Source of the DNA: Rhodococcus rhodochrous
Lineage (GTDB): Bacteria > Actinomycetota > Actinomycetes > Mycobacteriales > Mycobacteriaceae
Direction of reading: 5' to 3'
Assembly: GCF_014854695.1 (NCBI RefSeq)
Contig: NZ_CP027557.1
Span: forward strand, 2,046,001 to 2,110,000
DNA: 64,000 nt
Notes under the pieces: model-generated
Told to the model about the DNA's origin: nothing
Database searches by the model: none
The model's input: the letters and a program-made list of their open reading frames with translations, nothing else
Translations under genes and position numbers: made by a program
Shown: piece after piece, positions 18,233 to 29,513 of the stretch
Numbering within the stretch: position 1 is the stretch's first letter
Layout: each line of letters opens with the position of its first letter

Positions 18233-19921
18233 GTGGAATCGTTGCTCGGAGCCGAGGACACGGTGGACGGGCGGGCGCTGCGCCGGTGGGTCGAGTTCGG
18301 TGTGGAAGCGCTCGAACAGCGCCGAGCGGAGATCAACTCGCTCAACGTCTTCCCGGTGCCCGACGGGGACACCGGAAACAATCTGCTGATCACCCTGCAG
18401 GCCGCGGCGGCCCGGATCGGCGGGCCCGTGGACGGCGCGCTCACCGCATCCGACGTCGCCGAAGGGCTCGCGCGCGGCGCCTTCGCCGGGGCACGGGGCA
18501 ACTCCGGGATCATCCTGGCGCAGGCACTGCGCGGTCTCGCCGACGCGATCGCGGGACTGACGACGATCGGCGCCCGGGACCTTGCCGCCGCCTTCTCCAA
18601 CGCCGCGACGCTTGTGACCGGAGCGCTCAGTGCACCCGCGAAGGGCACCATCGTCAGCGTCCTCGAAGCTGCGGCCGACGGCGCGACCCGCGTCGCCTCG
18701 GAGACGGATGCGACCGTGTGCGATGTCGCCGTCGCGAGTGCCGATGCCGCCGCCGACGCGCTGCAGCGCACCACCACTCAGCTCGACGTCCTCGCCGAGG
18801 CCGGGGTCGTCGACGCCGGCGGCCTCGGCCTGCTCGTGCTGCTCGACTGCCTGGTGGAGGTCGCGACCGGAACACGTCCCGATCGCCGGATGGTGCTCGC
18901 CGGAGCCTCGCGGCCCGTGGTCGAACCCGAGATCGTCGACGAACGTCACGACAGCGACCATCAGGAATACGAGGTGATGTATCTCGTCGGGAACTCCGAC
19001 GACGCGCGCATGCACGCCCTGCGGTCGTCTCTCGACGCGCTCGGCGACTCGGTCGCGATCGTCGCCGGGGGATCGGGGTGCTGGTCCGTGCACGTGCACT
19101 GCTGCGATCCCGGAGCCGCCGTGGAGGCCGGTCTCGCGGCGGGTTCGCTGAGCCGCATCGACATCACGTGCTTCGCGCTCGAGTCCGCGCGTCGCGGGTG
19201 CGGCGACGGCGCTGTGGCGCTCGGCACGGCTCCCGCCCCGGTCCGTGCCGAGCCGGCGGAGGAGCAGTCCCGGGCGGTCCTCGCAGTGGTGGGCGGCGAG
19301 GGCGCGGCCGAACTGTTCGAGGCGGAGGGTGCCCGGGTGCTGCGGGCCGAGGAGATCTCGGCCCCGGACGAACTGCTCGAGGCGATCCGGGAACTGCCGA
19401 GCCGGGACGTCCTCGTGCTGCCCAACGGTGCGCTCTCCGCGCAGGACGTCGTCGCCGTGGGCGCCCGGGCGCGGCGGGACGACCGCGACGTGATGTTCCT
19501 GCCGTCCTCCTCCGTGGTCCAGGGACTGGCCTCGTTGGCCGTGCACGATCCGATGCGCGCCACCGTCGACGACGCCTTCGCGATGTCGGAGGCGGCGTCG
19601 TGCGTGCGCTGGGGATCGCTGCGGTACGCGAACGAACGTGCGCTGACCTGGGTCGGAACGTGCGAGCCCGGCGACAGTCTCGGACTGGCCGGCCATGATG
19701 TCGTAGTGATCGAGCATGATCTGGTGACAGCGGGAGCGTCGTTGCTCGACAGGATTCTCGCCGCGGGCGGCGAGCTCGTGACGATGCTGGTCGGCGCCGA
19801 CGCCCCCGACGGACTCGTCGAGCAACTGGCCGCTCACCTCGATCGCCGTCACCCGGAGATCGACGTGGTGGTCTACCAGGGCGGTCAGCGCAGCGACCTG
19901 CTGCAGCTCGGCGTCGAGTAG
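18233..19921 (+). CDS. DAK2 domain protein (FakA-like)
   Basis: Homologue of the DhaL/DAK2 ATP-binding protein that in Firmicutes is the fatty-acid kinase FakA. The 562-aa product has the nucleotide/Mg motif NVFPVPDGDTGNNL near residue 38, GARGNSGIILAQ, a linker and a C-terminal DegV-like half. Fatty-acid kinase activity is inferred from family only. The GTG at 18233 follows AAGGGG. Next to recG, as in mycobacteria. Confidence 0.88.
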   Translation: MESLLGAEDTVDGRALRRWVEFGVEALEQRRAEINSLNVFPVPDGDTGNNLLITLQAAAARIGGPVDGALTASDVAEGLARGAFAGARGNSGIILAQALRGLADAIAGLTTIGARDLAAAFSNAATLVTGALSAPAKGTIVSVLEAAADGATRVASETDATVCDVAVASADAAADALQRTTTQLDVLAEAGVVDAGGLGLLVLLDCLVEVATGTRPDRRMVLAGASRPVVEPEIVDERHDSDHQEYEVMYLVGNSDDARMHALRSSLDALGDSVAIVAGGSGCWSVHVHCCDPGAAVEAGLAAGSLSRIDITCFALESARRGCGDGAVALGTAPAPVRAEPAEEQSRAVLAVVGGEGAAELFEAEGARVLRAEEISAPDELLEAIRELPSRDVLVLPNGALSAQDVVAVGARARRDDRDVMFLPSSSVVQGLASLAVHDPMRATVDDAFAMSEAASCVRWGSLRYANERALTWVGTCEPGDSLGLAGHDVVVIEHDLVTAGASLLDRILAAGGELVTMLVGADAPDGLVEQLAAHLDRRHPEIDVVVYQGGQRSDLLQLGVE

Positions 19922-19966
19922 CCGGTGCGCCGCGAGGCCACCGCAGGAGTAGCGGAAGGGACGGCA

Positions 19967-22258
19967 GTGGCGACACTCGCGGACCGGCTCGATCATGTCC
20001 TCGGCCGCAAGACGGCGGACGCCTTGCACGACGCGTTCGGGATGACCACCGTCGAGGATCTGTTGCGGCACTATCCGCACCGCTACGCCACCCAGGGTGC
20101 CGAGCTCGGCGAGAGTCGGCCCGCGGAGGGCCAGCACATCACGATCATCGCGCGGGTCGAGTCGGCGCAGGAGGTGCCGATGAAGTCCCGCGCCGGCAAG
20201 CGCCTCGCGGTGCGGTTGCGCTCCGATCGCCACAGCATCGACGTCACCTTCTTCAACCCGCACCGGGTCAAGCACAACATCAAGCCCGGCGTGCGCGCGA
20301 TGTTCTCGGGCACCGTGAAGTACTTCCGCGACAAGTGGAGCCTGACCCATCCGAGCTATCTCGTGCTGCCCGAGCCGCGCGACGCCGAGGATCTGGTCTC
20401 GGCGACCCCCGCACGGGTGCGGGGCGCCGGCGCCCTGGCGGGTCTCGCCCGCACCGCGCAGGACGGGTCGGGGGTCGATATGTCGGTCTTCGACCGCGCG
20501 CTGATCCCGATGTACCGCGCGACTCGCGAGGTCGAGTCGTGGACCGTCATGCGCTGCGTGCGGCAGGTGCTCGACCAGCTCGATCACGTCGACGATCCGC
20601 TGCCCGAGTGGGTGCGCGACGAGCACGGCTTCGTGGGCCTCGACGAGGCGCTCCGCTCGATCCACCTGCCCGACACGAAGCAGGAGATCGACCGGGCACG
20701 CGACCGCCTGCGGTTCGACGAGGCCGCCGCGGTGCAGCTCGTGCTCGCCGGACGCCGGCACGACGTCGAGGTGCGGTCGGCGCCGTCCTGCCCGCGTCGC
20801 GAGGGCGGAATCGCCGACGAGTTCGACCGGCGGCTGCCCTTCGAGCTGACGGCCGGGCAGCTCTCGGTGGCCGACGAGATCGCGGCCGATCTCGCACGCG
20901 AACACCCCATGAACCGGCTGCTCCAGGGCGAGGTCGGCTCGGGCAAGACCATCGTGGCGCTGCGGGCGATGCTGCAGGTGATCGACTCCGGTCGGCAGTG
21001 CGCGCTGCTCGCACCCACCGAGGTGCTCGCGGCGCAGCACGCGCGCTCGCTCACGAAGATGCTGGGCGATCTCGCCGCGGCGGGCGAACTCGGCGCCCAC
21101 GAACTCGCGACCCGCGTGACTCTGCTGACCGGCTCGATGGGGGTCGCACGCAAGCGGGCCGCGCTCAACGAGACGGTGACGGGCGATGCCGGGATCGTCA
21201 TCGGCACGCACGCGCTGATCGAGGACACGGTGCAGTTCTTCGACCTCGGTCTCGTGGTGATCGACGAGCAGCATCGTTTCGGTGTCGACCAACGCGACGC
21301 ACTGCGGTCGCGAGGTCGCGACGGCGCGTCCCCGCACGTGCTGGTGATGACCGCGACGCCGATCCCGCGCACCATCGCGATGACGGTGCTCGGCGACCTC
21401 GAGGTCTCGACGTTGCGCGAACTCCCTCGAGGACGGTCGCCGATCGTCAGCCGCGTGGTCCCGGCGAAGGTGCATCCTAAGTGGGTCGACCGCGCGTGGG
21501 AGCGCATCCGCGAGGAGGTCGCCGACGGACGGCAGGCCTACGTGGTGTGTTCCCGCATCGGCGACGGCGATTCCGACGACGACGCGCTCTTCGATCCGGA
21601 CGGGCCCGAGCCGTCGGGATCGACGAAGGGCAAGCAGGCCCCGCCCGAGACCGTCTCGGTGCTCGAGCAGTTCGAGTTCCTCACCTCCGGTCCGCTGCGC
21701 GACCTGAGGGTGGGGCTGCTGCACGGCCGCCTCCCCGGCGACGAGAAGGACGCGGTGATGCAGGCCTTCAACGCCGCGGAGCTCGACGTGCTCGTGTGCA
21801 CGACCGTCGTCGAGGTCGGTGTCGACGTGCCGAACGCGACCGTGATGGTGATCGTCGATGCCGACCGGTTCGGTGTCAGCCAGCTGCACCAGCTGCGCGG
21901 TCGCGTCGGTCGTGGCGGCCATCAGGGCCTGTGCCTGCTCGTGACCGACGCGAAGCCCGCGACCCCGACGATGATGCGGCTCGAGGCCGTGGCCGGCACC
22001 ACCGACGGTTTCGAGCTCGCCCAGCTCGATCTGCAGTTGCGCCGCGAGGGCGATGTCCTCGGTGTCGCCCAGTCCGGCACCGTGTCGACGCTGCGGTTGC
22101 TCTCGCTCGTCGACGACGCCGACGTCATCGAGGCAGCCCGCGACTTCTCCCGGACGGTGACGGAGAAGGATCCCGGCCTCGAACACCACCCGGGGCTCGC
22201 GAGCATGGTGCGGGCCGCGCTCGACGCCGAACGCGTGGCGTATCTCGACAAGTCGTGA
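19967..22258 (+). CDS. recG: ATP-dependent DNA helicase RecG
   Basis: Helicase that remodels stalled replication forks and Holliday junctions. The about 763-aa protein has an N-terminal wedge/OB domain, Walker A GEVGSGKTIVA, DEQHRFGVDQRDAL, TATPIPRT and the C-terminal LRGRVGRGG. The GTG at 19967 is preferred because GGAAGGGACG precedes it; an in-frame GTG at 19925 would add 14 residues and lie four bases after the DAK2 stop. Confidence 0.96.
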   Translation: MATLADRLDHVLGRKTADALHDAFGMTTVEDLLRHYPHRYATQGAELGESRPAEGQHITIIARVESAQEVPMKSRAGKRLAVRLRSDRHSIDVTFFNPHRVKHNIKPGVRAMFSGTVKYFRDKWSLTHPSYLVLPEPRDAEDLVSATPARVRGAGALAGLARTAQDGSGVDMSVFDRALIPMYRATREVESWTVMRCVRQVLDQLDHVDDPLPEWVRDEHGFVGLDEALRSIHLPDTKQEIDRARDRLRFDEAAAVQLVLAGRRHDVEVRSAPSCPRREGGIADEFDRRLPFELTAGQLSVADEIAADLAREHPMNRLLQGEVGSGKTIVALRAMLQVIDSGRQCALLAPTEVLAAQHARSLTKMLGDLAAAGELGAHELATRVTLLTGSMGVARKRAALNETVTGDAGIVIGTHALIEDTVQFFDLGLVVIDEQHRFGVDQRDALRSRGRDGASPHVLVMTATPIPRTIAMTVLGDLEVSTLRELPRGRSPIVSRVVPAKVHPKWVDRAWERIREEVADGRQAYVVCSRIGDGDSDDDALFDPDGPEPSGSTKGKQAPPETVSVLEQFEFLTSGPLRDLRVGLLHGRLPGDEKDAVMQAFNAAELDVLVCTTVVEVGVDVPNATVMVIVDADRFGVSQLHQLRGRVGRGGHQGLCLLVTDAKPATPTMMRLEAVAGTTDGFELAQLDLQLRREGDVLGVAQSGTVSTLRLLSLVDDADVIEAARDFSRTVTEKDPGLEHHPGLASMVRAALDAERVAYLDKS

Positions 22259-22440
22259 GTTACGTTCCGTACACCGTGCCCCAGAGCCCGCGGTGAGGTT
22301 TCGGTGGCCGTGCCCGGCATGTTGACGCCGTGTTACGACAGGGCCGACTGCATCGTTCCAGTCGTGCCATCCGGACGCCTTGTCCCACGATGTGGAACGC
22401 GCGTCGAAGGCGGCATGTTACGTCGCGGTACCGTCGACCA

Positions 22441-25400
22441 ATGTTCTCGAAAGTGCTTGTCGCCAACCGTGGCGAGATCGCGATCCGCGCGTTCCGTGCC
22501 GCCTACGAACTGGGTGCCGGGACGGTCGCGGTGTTCCCGTACGAAGACCGGAACTCCCTGCACCGGTTGAAGGCCGACGAGGCCTATCAGATCGGTGAGG
22601 AGGGGCACCCGGTCCGCGCATACCTGTCGGTCGAGAAGATCGTCGAAGCGGCCGTGTCGGCCGGTGCCGACGCGATCTATCCCGGCTACGGCTTCCTCTC
22701 CGAGAATCCGGACCTCGCCGCGGCGTGCGCCGAAGCCGGCATCACCTTCGTCGGTCCGTCGGCGGAGATCCTCGAGCTGACGGGCAACAAGGCTCGCGCG
22801 ATCGCCTCGGCGAAGGCCGCCGGCCTCCCGGTGCTGGCGTCGTCGGAGCCGTCGTCGGACGTCGACGAACTGGTCGCCGCCTCGGAGACGATGAACTTCC
22901 CGGTCTTCGTCAAGGCTGTCGCCGGTGGCGGCGGACGCGGCATGCGCCGGGTCGCCGAACCCTCCCAGCTGCGCGAGGCCATCGAAGCCGCCTCCCGCGA
23001 GGCAGACGCCGCCTTCGGCGATCCCACCGTCTTCCTGGAACAGGCCGTGGTCAACCCGCGGCACATCGAGGTGCAGATCCTCGCCGACAAGCACGGCAAC
23101 GTCATCCACCTGTACGAGCGCGACTGCTCGGTGCAGCGCCGCCACCAGAAGGTCATCGAGCTCGCCCCTGCCCCGAATCTCGATCCCGAGCTGCGCGACC
23201 GTATCTGCGCCGACGCCGTCGCCTTCGCCAAGGAGATCGGCTACCAGTGCGCAGGAACCGTCGAGTTCCTCGTCGACGAACGCGGCAACCACGTGTTCAT
23301 CGAGATGAACCCGCGTATCCAGGTCGAGCACACGGTCACCGAGGAGATCACCGACGTCGACCTCGTGCAGTCCCAGCTGCGCATCGCCGCGGGCGAGTCG
23401 CTCGAGGAACTGGGCCTGTCGCAGGACAGCATCACCATCCGCGGCGCGGCGCTGCAGTGCCGCATCACGACCGAGGACCCGGCCAACGGATTCCGTCCGG
23501 ACACCGGCCGCATCACCGGCTACCGCACCCCGGGCGGTGCCGGCATCCGTCTCGACGGCGGCACCTCGGTCGGCGCAGAGATCTCCGCCCACTTCGACTC
23601 GATGCTCGTCAAGCTCACCTGCCGCGGCCGCAACTTCGAGACCGCCGTCGCCCGCGCGCGCCGCGCGGTCGCCGAGTTCCGCATCCGCGGTGTCGCCACG
23701 AACATCCCGTTCCTCCAAGCTGTGCTCGACGACGAGGACTTCCGCGGCGGCAACGTCAACACCTCGTTCATCGAGGAGCGCCCCCACCTGCTGACGCTGC
23801 GCTCGTCCGCCGACCGCGGCACCAAGATCCTGCGGTACCTCGCCGACGTGACGGTGAACAAGCCGCACGGCGAGCGCACCACGACGGTCTACCCGCACGA
23901 CAAGCTGCCCGCGATCGATCTGAACGCCGAGCCGCCGGCCGGTTCGCGTCAGCGTCTGCTCGAGCTCGGCCCCGAGGGCTTCGCCCGTGCGCTGCGTGAG
24001 CAGAAGGCGATCGGCGTCACCGACACCACCTTCCGCGACGCCCACCAGTCGCTGCTCGCGACCCGCGTGCGCAGCAAGGACCTGCTGACCGTGGCCGGGC
24101 ACGTGGCCCGGATGACGCCGCAGCTGCTGTCGATCGAGGCGTGGGGCGGCGCGACCTACGACGTCGCACTGCGCTTCCTGCACGAGGATCCGTGGGAGCG
24201 GCTCGCGGCGCTGCGCGAGGCGATCCCGAACATCAACCTGCAGATGCTGCTGCGCGGACGCAACACCGTCGGCTACACCCCCTACCCGGAGGCCGTCACC
24301 CGCGCCTTCGTGCAGGAGGCCGCCGACACCGGCATCGACATCTTCCGCATCTTCGACGCGCTGAACAACGTCGACCAGATGCGTCCGGCGATCGACGCCG
24401 TCCGCGAGACCGGCACCACCCTCGCCGAGGTCGCGATGTCCTACACCGGCGACCTGTCGAACCCGAACGAGACGATCTACACGCTCGACTACTACCTACG
24501 TCTGGCCGAGGAGATCGTCGAGGCCGGTGCGCACGTCCTGGCCATCAAGGACATGGCGGGTCTGCTGCGCGCCCCGGCTGCCGCGACGCTCGTGTCGGCG
24601 CTGCGCAGCAACTTCGATCTGCCGGTGCACGTGCACACGCACGACACCCCGGGCGGTCAGCTCGCCACCTACCTCGCGGCCTGGCACGCCGGTGCCGACG
24701 CCGTCGACGGTGCGTCCGCGGCGCTGGCCGGTACGACGAGCCAGCCCGCCCTGTCGGCGATCGTCGCCGCCGCGGCGAACAGCGAGTTCGACACCGGTCT
24801 CGACCTGCAGGCCGTGTGCGATCTCGAGCCGTACTGGGAGGCGCTGCGCAAGGTGTACGCACCGTTCGAGTCGGGCCTGCCCGCACCGACCGGCCGCGTC
24901 TACACCCACGAGATCCCCGGCGGTCAGCTGTCGAATCTGCGCCAGCAGGCCATCGCGCTGGGCCTCGGCGACCGCTTCGAGGAGGTCGAGGCCGCCTACG
25001 CCGGCGCCGACCGCCTCCTGGGCCGCCTGATCAAGGTCACGCCGTCGAGCAAGGTCGTCGGCGACCTCGCGCTGCACCTCGTGGGCGCGGGCGTCTCGGT
25101 CGACGACTTCGCCGCCGAGCCCGGCAAGTACGACATCCCCGATTCGGTGATCGGCTTCCTGCGCGGCGATCTCGGAACCCCGGCCGGCGGCTGGCCCGAG
25201 CCCTTCCGCAGCAAGGCGCTGTCGGGCCGCGCCGAGCCCAAGCCGGTCACCCCGCTCGCGCCGGAGGAGGAGAAGGCCCTCGGCGGTTCGTCCGACGAGC
25301 GTCGCCGCATGCTCAACCGCCTGCTCTTCCCGGGCCCCGCGAAGGAGTTCGAGCAGCACCGCGAGACCTACGGCGACACCACCGAGCTGTCGGCCAACCA

Positions 25401-25842
25401 GTTCTTCTACGGTCTGCGTCACGGCGACGAGCACCGGGTGCGCCTGGACAAGGGTGTCGAACTGCTCATCGGCCTCGAGGCGATTTCCGATGCCGACGAG
25501 AAGGGCTACCGCACGGTCATGTGCATCCTCAACGGGCAGCTGCGCCCGGTGTCGGTGCGCGACCGCTCGGTGGCTGCGGAGATCCCTGCCGCAGAGAAGG
25601 CCGACCGCAACCATCCCGGTCACGTCGCGGCGCCCTTCGCCGGCATGGTCACCCTCGTCGTGTCCGAGGGCGAGAGCGTCTCGGCCGGCGACACCGTCGC
25701 CACGATCGAGGCCATGAAGATGGAGGCCGCGATCACCGCGCCGCGCGGTGGACGCATCACGCGCGTCGCGATCGGGCCGGTGCAACAGGTCGAAGGTGGC
25801 GACCTGCTCGTCGAGGTGTCCACGGGAGACAGCGCCGAGTGA
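22441..25842 (+). CDS. pyc: Pyruvate carboxylase
   Basis: Biotin enzyme that carboxylates pyruvate to oxaloacetate, the main anaplerotic reaction on sugars. The 1133-aa single chain has an N-terminal biotin carboxylase ([11 protein letters not shown] loop, [24 protein letters not shown]), a central carboxyltransferase TIM barrel starting at [15 protein letters not shown], and a C-terminal biotinyl domain with the acceptor Lys1093 in [10 protein letters not shown] 22441 begins the conserved [14 protein letters not shown]. rsmD starts within its stop codon. Confidence 0.98.
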   Translation: MFSKVLVANRGEIAIRAFRAAYELGAGTVAVFPYEDRNSLHRLKADEAYQIGEEGHPVRAYLSVEKIVEAAVSAGADAIYPGYGFLSENPDLAAACAEAGITFVGPSAEILELTGNKARAIASAKAAGLPVLASSEPSSDVDELVAASETMNFPVFVKAVAGGGGRGMRRVAEPSQLREAIEAASREADAAFGDPTVFLEQAVVNPRHIEVQILADKHGNVIHLYERDCSVQRRHQKVIELAPAPNLDPELRDRICADAVAFAKEIGYQCAGTVEFLVDERGNHVFIEMNPRIQVEHTVTEEITDVDLVQSQLRIAAGESLEELGLSQDSITIRGAALQCRITTEDPANGFRPDTGRITGYRTPGGAGIRLDGGTSVGAEISAHFDSMLVKLTCRGRNFETAVARARRAVAEFRIRGVATNIPFLQAVLDDEDFRGGNVNTSFIEERPHLLTLRSSADRGTKILRYLADVTVNKPHGERTTTVYPHDKLPAIDLNAEPPAGSRQRLLELGPEGFARALREQKAIGVTDTTFRDAHQSLLATRVRSKDLLTVAGHVARMTPQLLSIEAWGGATYDVALRFLHEDPWERLAALREAIPNINLQMLLRGRNTVGYTPYPEAVTRAFVQEAADTGIDIFRIFDALNNVDQMRPAIDAVRETGTTLAEVAMSYTGDLSNPNETIYTLDYYLRLAEEIVEAGAHVLAIKDMAGLLRAPAAATLVSALRSNFDLPVHVHTHDTPGGQLATYLAAWHAGADAVDGASAALAGTTSQPALSAIVAAAANSEFDTGLDLQAVCDLEPYWEALRKVYAPFESGLPAPTGRVYTHEIPGGQLSNLRQQAIALGLGDRFEEVEAAYAGADRLLGRLIKVTPSSKVVGDLALHLVGAGVSVDDFAAEPGKYDIPDSVIGFLRGDLGTPAGGWPEPFRSKALSGRAEPKPVTPLAPEEEKALGGSSDERRRMLNRLLFPGPAKEFEQHRETYGDTTELSANQFFYGLRHGDEHRVRLDKGVELLIGLEAISDADEKGYRTVMCILNGQLRPVSVRDRSVAAEIPAAEKADRNHPGHVAAPFAGMVTLVVSEGESVSAGDTVATIEAMKMEAAITAPRGGRITRVAIGPVQQVEGGDLLVEVSTGDSAE

Positions 25843-26405
25843 CACGGATCGTCGCCGGCCGGGCCGGGGGGCGGCGCCTGAAGGTGCCGCCCCGCGGGAC
25901 CCGGCCCACTTCCGAACGGGTGCGCGAAGCCCTGTTCAGTTCGCTCGACGCACGCATGGACATCGACGGGGCCGCCGTCCTCGACCTCTACGCGGGGTCG
26001 GGGGCGCTCGGTCTCGAGGCGCTGTCCCGCGGCGCCGAGCACGCAATGCTCGTCGAGTCCGACGCGAAGGCGGCGGGCGTGATCCGCGAGAACATCGCGA
26101 CGGTCGGACTGTCCGGTGCGGTGCTGCGCACCGCACCGGTATCCGCTGTACTCGCGGGCACCCCGGACCGCGTCTACGACCTCGTCCTGGCCGACCCGCC
26201 CTACGCCGTGACCGAGGAGGCCGTCACCGGCATGCTCGAGACGCTCGTGTCCGGAGGCTGGGTAGAGGACGGCTCGATCGTCGTGGTCGAACGGTCGTCG
26301 CGATCACCGGAAACGGTGTGGCCGCAGGGATTCGAGGTCGGCAGGTCGAAGCGCTACGGCGAGACGAGAGTGGAGATCGCCACCTGCTACGGTGCTGGGT
26401 CATGA
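25839..26405 (+). CDS. rsmD: 16S rRNA (guanine-966-N2)-methyltransferase
   Basis: Methylates G966 of 16S rRNA using S-adenosylmethionine. The 188-aa protein begins [16 protein letters not shown], with the SAM site [15 protein letters not shown] and the catalytic LADPPYAV. The GTG start overlaps the pyc stop as GTGA, and its own stop overlaps the coaD start as ATGA, so pyc-rsmD-coaD look translationally coupled. Confidence 0.94.
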   Translation: MTRIVAGRAGGRRLKVPPRGTRPTSERVREALFSSLDARMDIDGAAVLDLYAGSGALGLEALSRGAEHAMLVESDAKAAGVIRENIATVGLSGAVLRTAPVSAVLAGTPDRVYDLVLADPPYAVTEEAVTGMLETLVSGGWVEDGSIVVVERSSRSPETVWPQGFEVGRSKRYGETRVEIATCYGAGS

Positions 26406-26893
26406 GCCGCGCGGTCTGCCCAGGATCCTTCGACCCGGTCACCAACGGACACCTCGACGTCATCGGCAGGGTCTCGGCCCAGTTCGACGAGGTCGTCGTG
26501 ACCGTCACGATCAATCCCAACAAGCAGGGGATGTTCACGATCGACGAACGCCTCGAGATGCTCACCGAGGCCACGTCGCACCTGTCGAACGTCACGGTCG
26601 ACGCCTGGCAGGGCCTGCTCGTCGATTACGCCCGGGAGCGGGGGATCACCGCGATCGTCAAGGGTCTGCGCGGCGCCAACGACTTCGACTACGAGCTGCA
26701 GATGGCGCAGATGAACCACAAGCTCACCGGCGTCGACACGCTGTTCGTCGCCACCAACCCGGTCTACAGCTACCTGTCGAGCTCGCTCGTCAAGGAGGTC
26801 GCGACCTACGGTGGCGACGTCTCCGAGATGCTGCCGGGCTCCGTGCACGATCGTCTGCTCGCGCGCCTGGCCGAGCGGGCCGCCGCGAAATAG
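26402..26893 (+). CDS. coaD: Phosphopantetheine adenylyltransferase
   Basis: Fourth step of coenzyme A synthesis, adenylating 4'-phosphopantetheine. The 163-aa hexameric nucleotidyltransferase shows [28 protein letters not shown] and SSSLVKEVA. Start ATG at 26402 overlaps the rsmD stop by four bases. Confidence 0.97.
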   Translation: MSRAVCPGSFDPVTNGHLDVIGRVSAQFDEVVVTVTINPNKQGMFTIDERLEMLTEATSHLSNVTVDAWQGLLVDYARERGITAIVKGLRGANDFDYELQMAQMNHKLTGVDTLFVATNPVYSYLSSSLVKEVATYGGDVSEMLPGSVHDRLLARLAERAAAK

Positions 26894-27032
26894 ACCGCAC
26901 CCTCCCGCACGGCCTGTGACGGCCGTATCCCGACACACCGAGCGCAGGGCACACGAGCGTGCCCTGCGCTGCGGCAGACTGGACGGCGGCGCGACCGCAC
27001 CGGTCGTGTCGAGCGAGTGATTGGGGTTGGGC

Positions 27033-27791
27033 GTGTACCGGGTATTCGAGGCACTCGACGAGCTGGTCGCAATCGTCGAAGAGGCACGTAGCGTTCCGAT
27101 GACGGCGAGCTGCGTGGTACCGCGCGGCGATGTCCTCGAACTGCTCGACGACGTGCGCGACGCGCTGCCGCCCGAACTCGACGATGCACAGGACGTCCTC
27201 GATCACCGCGACAAGCTGATCAACGATGCGCGGGCCCAGGCCGACAAGACCGTCGGGGACGCCGACGAGGAGGCGCGCACCCTCCTCGAGGACGCGCGCG
27301 CCGACGCCGACCGGATGCTCGCGGACGCGAAGGCCCAGGCGGACCGCATGGTCAAGGAGGCCCGCGCCCACGCCGAGGAACTCGTGCGCGATGCGCAGGC
27401 CGAGGCCGACGATCTCGTGGCCGAGGGCAACAAGCAGTACGAGAGCGTGACCGGGCGTGCCCGCATCGAGGCCGACCGCCTGGTCGAGTCCGGGCAGGCG
27501 TCCTACGAGCGTTCCGTGGCCGAGGGTGAGGCCGAGAAGGCACGCCTGGTGTCGCAGACCGAGGTCGTGCAGGCCGCACACGCCGAGTCGGCGCGAGTCA
27601 TCGATTCGGCCCACGCCGAGTCCGACCGTCTCCGGACCGAGTGCGACGAGTACATCGACGGCAAGCTGGCGGAGTTCGAGGAACTGCTCGGCACCACGCT
27701 GCGGTCCGTCGGCCGCGGCCGGCAGCAGCTGCGGCTGTCGGGTGCTCCCGACTTCGCGGAGGCCGACCACCGGGCGAGCCGTCGCCGCTGA
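27033..27791 (+). CDS. sepIVA: Cell-division coiled-coil protein SepIVA
   Basis: DivIVA-domain-related septation protein, 252 aa, closely like mycobacterial SepIVA (Rv2927c), which works in division and intracellular membrane organisation. It starts YRVFEALDELVAIVEEA, then runs as a long Ala/Glu/Asp-rich coiled coil with repeating ADRM.AQA-type heptads (about 65-215) and a conserved LRSVGRGRQQLR end. The GTG at 27033 matches the family N-terminus; TTG codons upstream at 27021 and 27027 are alternatives. Followed by DUF177-rpmF-rnc-mutM, as in mycobacteria. Confidence 0.93.
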   Translation: MYRVFEALDELVAIVEEARSVPMTASCVVPRGDVLELLDDVRDALPPELDDAQDVLDHRDKLINDARAQADKTVGDADEEARTLLEDARADADRMLADAKAQADRMVKEARAHAEELVRDAQAEADDLVAEGNKQYESVTGRARIEADRLVESGQASYERSVAEGEAEKARLVSQTEVVQAAHAESARVIDSAHAESDRLRTECDEYIDGKLAEFEELLGTTLRSVGRGRQQLRLSGAPDFAEADHRASRRR

Positions 27792-27892
27792 CCCGCGGGA
27801 TTTTCGCTCCTGCCGCCCATCGCGTATCATGGAGCGGTTGCCCTATCACGACCGAGTCGTGTCCTGCGTCGTCCGAAGAAGGTGAGTTCCCC

Positions 27893-28507
27893 GTGTCCAC
27901 CCGTGATTCCAGCACGTCCCGTTCCGGCCGGGACTCCGGGCTGGTGTTCGACACGCTCTCCCTGGGCCGTCGGCCCGGTTCGATGCGTACGGTCGAGCGG
28001 AAGGTGCCGTCACCCTCGCGCATCGGGCTCGATCTGATCGCGATCGAGGAAGGCTCCGAGATCGATCTCGATCTCCGCCTGGAGTCGGTGTCCGAGGGCG
28101 TCCTGGTCACCGGTAGTGTTCGTGCCGACGCCGTCGGTGAGTGCTCTCGGTGCCTCGAGTCGTTCACCGAGCCGGTGGACGTGTACCTCACCGAGCTGTT
28201 CGCCTACCCGAACAGCGTTACGGAGCAGACCACCGAGGACGACGAGGTGTACCGCGTCGAGAACGATCTGATCGATCTCGAACCGGTCCTCGTGAACGCG
28301 GTGGGTCTGGAACTTCCGCTGCAGCCGTTGTGTAGTGACGACTGTGCGGGATTGTGCCCCGAATGCGGCATTCGCCTGGCGATTGCAGAATCCGGGCACC
28401 GTCATGAGACAATGGATCCTCGCTGGGCTGGGTTGGCAGCCAAGTTCGGCGCGGGCTCCGAAGAACCCAGCAGTCAAATCGACAGCTCGAACAACGAGGA
28501 GAAGTAG
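27893..28507 (+). CDS. DUF177 (YceD) family protein
   Basis: Conserved protein tied to rpmF across bacteria and linked to 23S rRNA/large-subunit maturation in other species. The 204-aa product has [10 protein letters not shown] and [14 protein letters not shown] cysteine clusters that may bind metal. The GTG at 27893 follows AAGAAGGTGAG. It ends two bases before rpmF. A TATCAT element at about 27826-27831 may be the -10 of an operon promoter. Confidence 0.9.
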   Translation: MSTRDSSTSRSGRDSGLVFDTLSLGRRPGSMRTVERKVPSPSRIGLDLIAIEEGSEIDLDLRLESVSEGVLVTGSVRADAVGECSRCLESFTEPVDVYLTELFAYPNSVTEQTTEDDEVYRVENDLIDLEPVLVNAVGLELPLQPLCSDDCAGLCPECGIRLAIAESGHRHETMDPRWAGLAAKFGAGSEEPSSQIDSSNNEEK

Positions 28508-28509
28508 AC

Positions 28510-28692
28510 GTGGCCGTCCCCAAGCGCAGAATGTCGCGTTCCAACACCCGGTCGCGGCGCAGCCAGTGGAACACCACTGCGCCGACGCTCGTCACCTGCC
28601 CGAACCGGGGTTGCGGAGAGAAGAAGCTGCCCCACGTGGCGTGCCCGTCGTGCGGCACCTACAACGGCCGTCAGGTGACCGCGCCCGTCTAA
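28510..28692 (+). CDS. rpmF: 50S ribosomal protein L32
   Basis: bL32, 60 aa, with [13 protein letters not shown] at the start and four cysteines (CPNRGCG, CPSC) for zinc. GTG start with GAGGAGAAG upstream, overlapping the end of the DUF177 gene. Upstream of rnc in the same transcript. Confidence 0.97.
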   Translation: MAVPKRRMSRSNTRSRRSQWNTTAPTLVTCPNRGCGEKKLPHVACPSCGTYNGRQVTAPV

Positions 28693-28703
28693 TCGGTATT
28701 CAC

Positions 28704-29507
28704 GTGACGAGCAAGTCCTCCGAAACAGCTACCGAGGGCGGCGAAGAGAGCCACGAGTCTCTCCTCGCCGCCCTCGGCGTGCCTCTGGACGCAGAACTGC
28801 TGTCCTTGGCGCTCACCCACCGCTCGTACGCCTACGAGAACGGCGGGTTGCCCACCAACGAACGTCTCGAGTTCCTCGGCGATGCCGTCCTCGGGCTCGC
28901 GGTGACCGAAAAGCTCTACCTCACCCACCCGGACAAGTCCGAGGGCGAACTCGCCAAGATCCGCGCGAGCGTCGTCAACATGCACGCGCTCGCCGAGGTG
29001 GCGCGCGGCCTCGGAGAAGGTGGGCTCGGAGTGCACCTCCTGCTCGGTAAGGGCGAGGAGCTGACGGGCGGACGCGACAAGGCCAGCATCCTGGCCGACG
29101 GAATGGAATCGCTTCTCGGCGCCGTCCATCTCGCCCACGGCATCGACGTCGCGCGCGAAGTGGTCCTGCGCCTGTTCGCCGCACTGCTCGAACGCGGCCC
29201 CCGCCTCGGTGCCGGTCTGGACTGGAAGACGAGTCTGCAGGAACTCACCGCCGAACGCGGTCTCGGTGTTCCCGCCTACGAGATCACCGCCACGGGTCCC
29301 GACCACGACAAGGAATTCACCGCCACCGCCCTCATCGGTGGCAATCCCTATGGCACCGGTGTCGGACGTACCAAGAAGGAAGCCGAGCAGAAGGCCGCGT
29401 CGGCCGCGTGGAACGCGCTGACCGAGGGCACTGCTGCCGAAGCCGGTGATGTCGGGGCTTCCGATCAGCAGTCCGGATCCGCCGAGACGCCCACCGAGAG
29501 CAACTGA
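28704..29507 (+). CDS. rnc: Ribonuclease III
   Basis: Double-strand-specific RNase for rRNA and mRNA processing. The 267-aa protein has the signature [13 protein letters not shown], a second acidic pair in [11 protein letters not shown], and a C-terminal double-stranded RNA-binding domain (LQELTAERG...KKEAEQKAA). The GTG at 28704 lacks a clear ribosome binding site and may be read by coupling from rpmF 12 bases upstream. mutM follows closely. Confidence 0.96.
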   Translation: MTSKSSETATEGGEESHESLLAALGVPLDAELLSLALTHRSYAYENGGLPTNERLEFLGDAVLGLAVTEKLYLTHPDKSEGELAKIRASVVNMHALAEVARGLGEGGLGVHLLLGKGEELTGGRDKASILADGMESLLGAVHLAHGIDVAREVVLRLFAALLERGPRLGAGLDWKTSLQELTAERGLGVPAYEITATGPDHDKEFTATALIGGNPYGTGVGRTKKEAEQKAASAAWNALTEGTAAEAGDVGASDQQSGSAETPTESN

Positions 29508-29513
29508 CCGCAG

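Noticed and set aside
18149..22189. A minus-strand open frame of over 1,300 codons opposite the DAK2 and recG genes
   Set aside because: It lies exactly antisense to two well-recognised genes, has a composition typical of shadow frames in high-GC DNA and no family motif or ribosome binding site.
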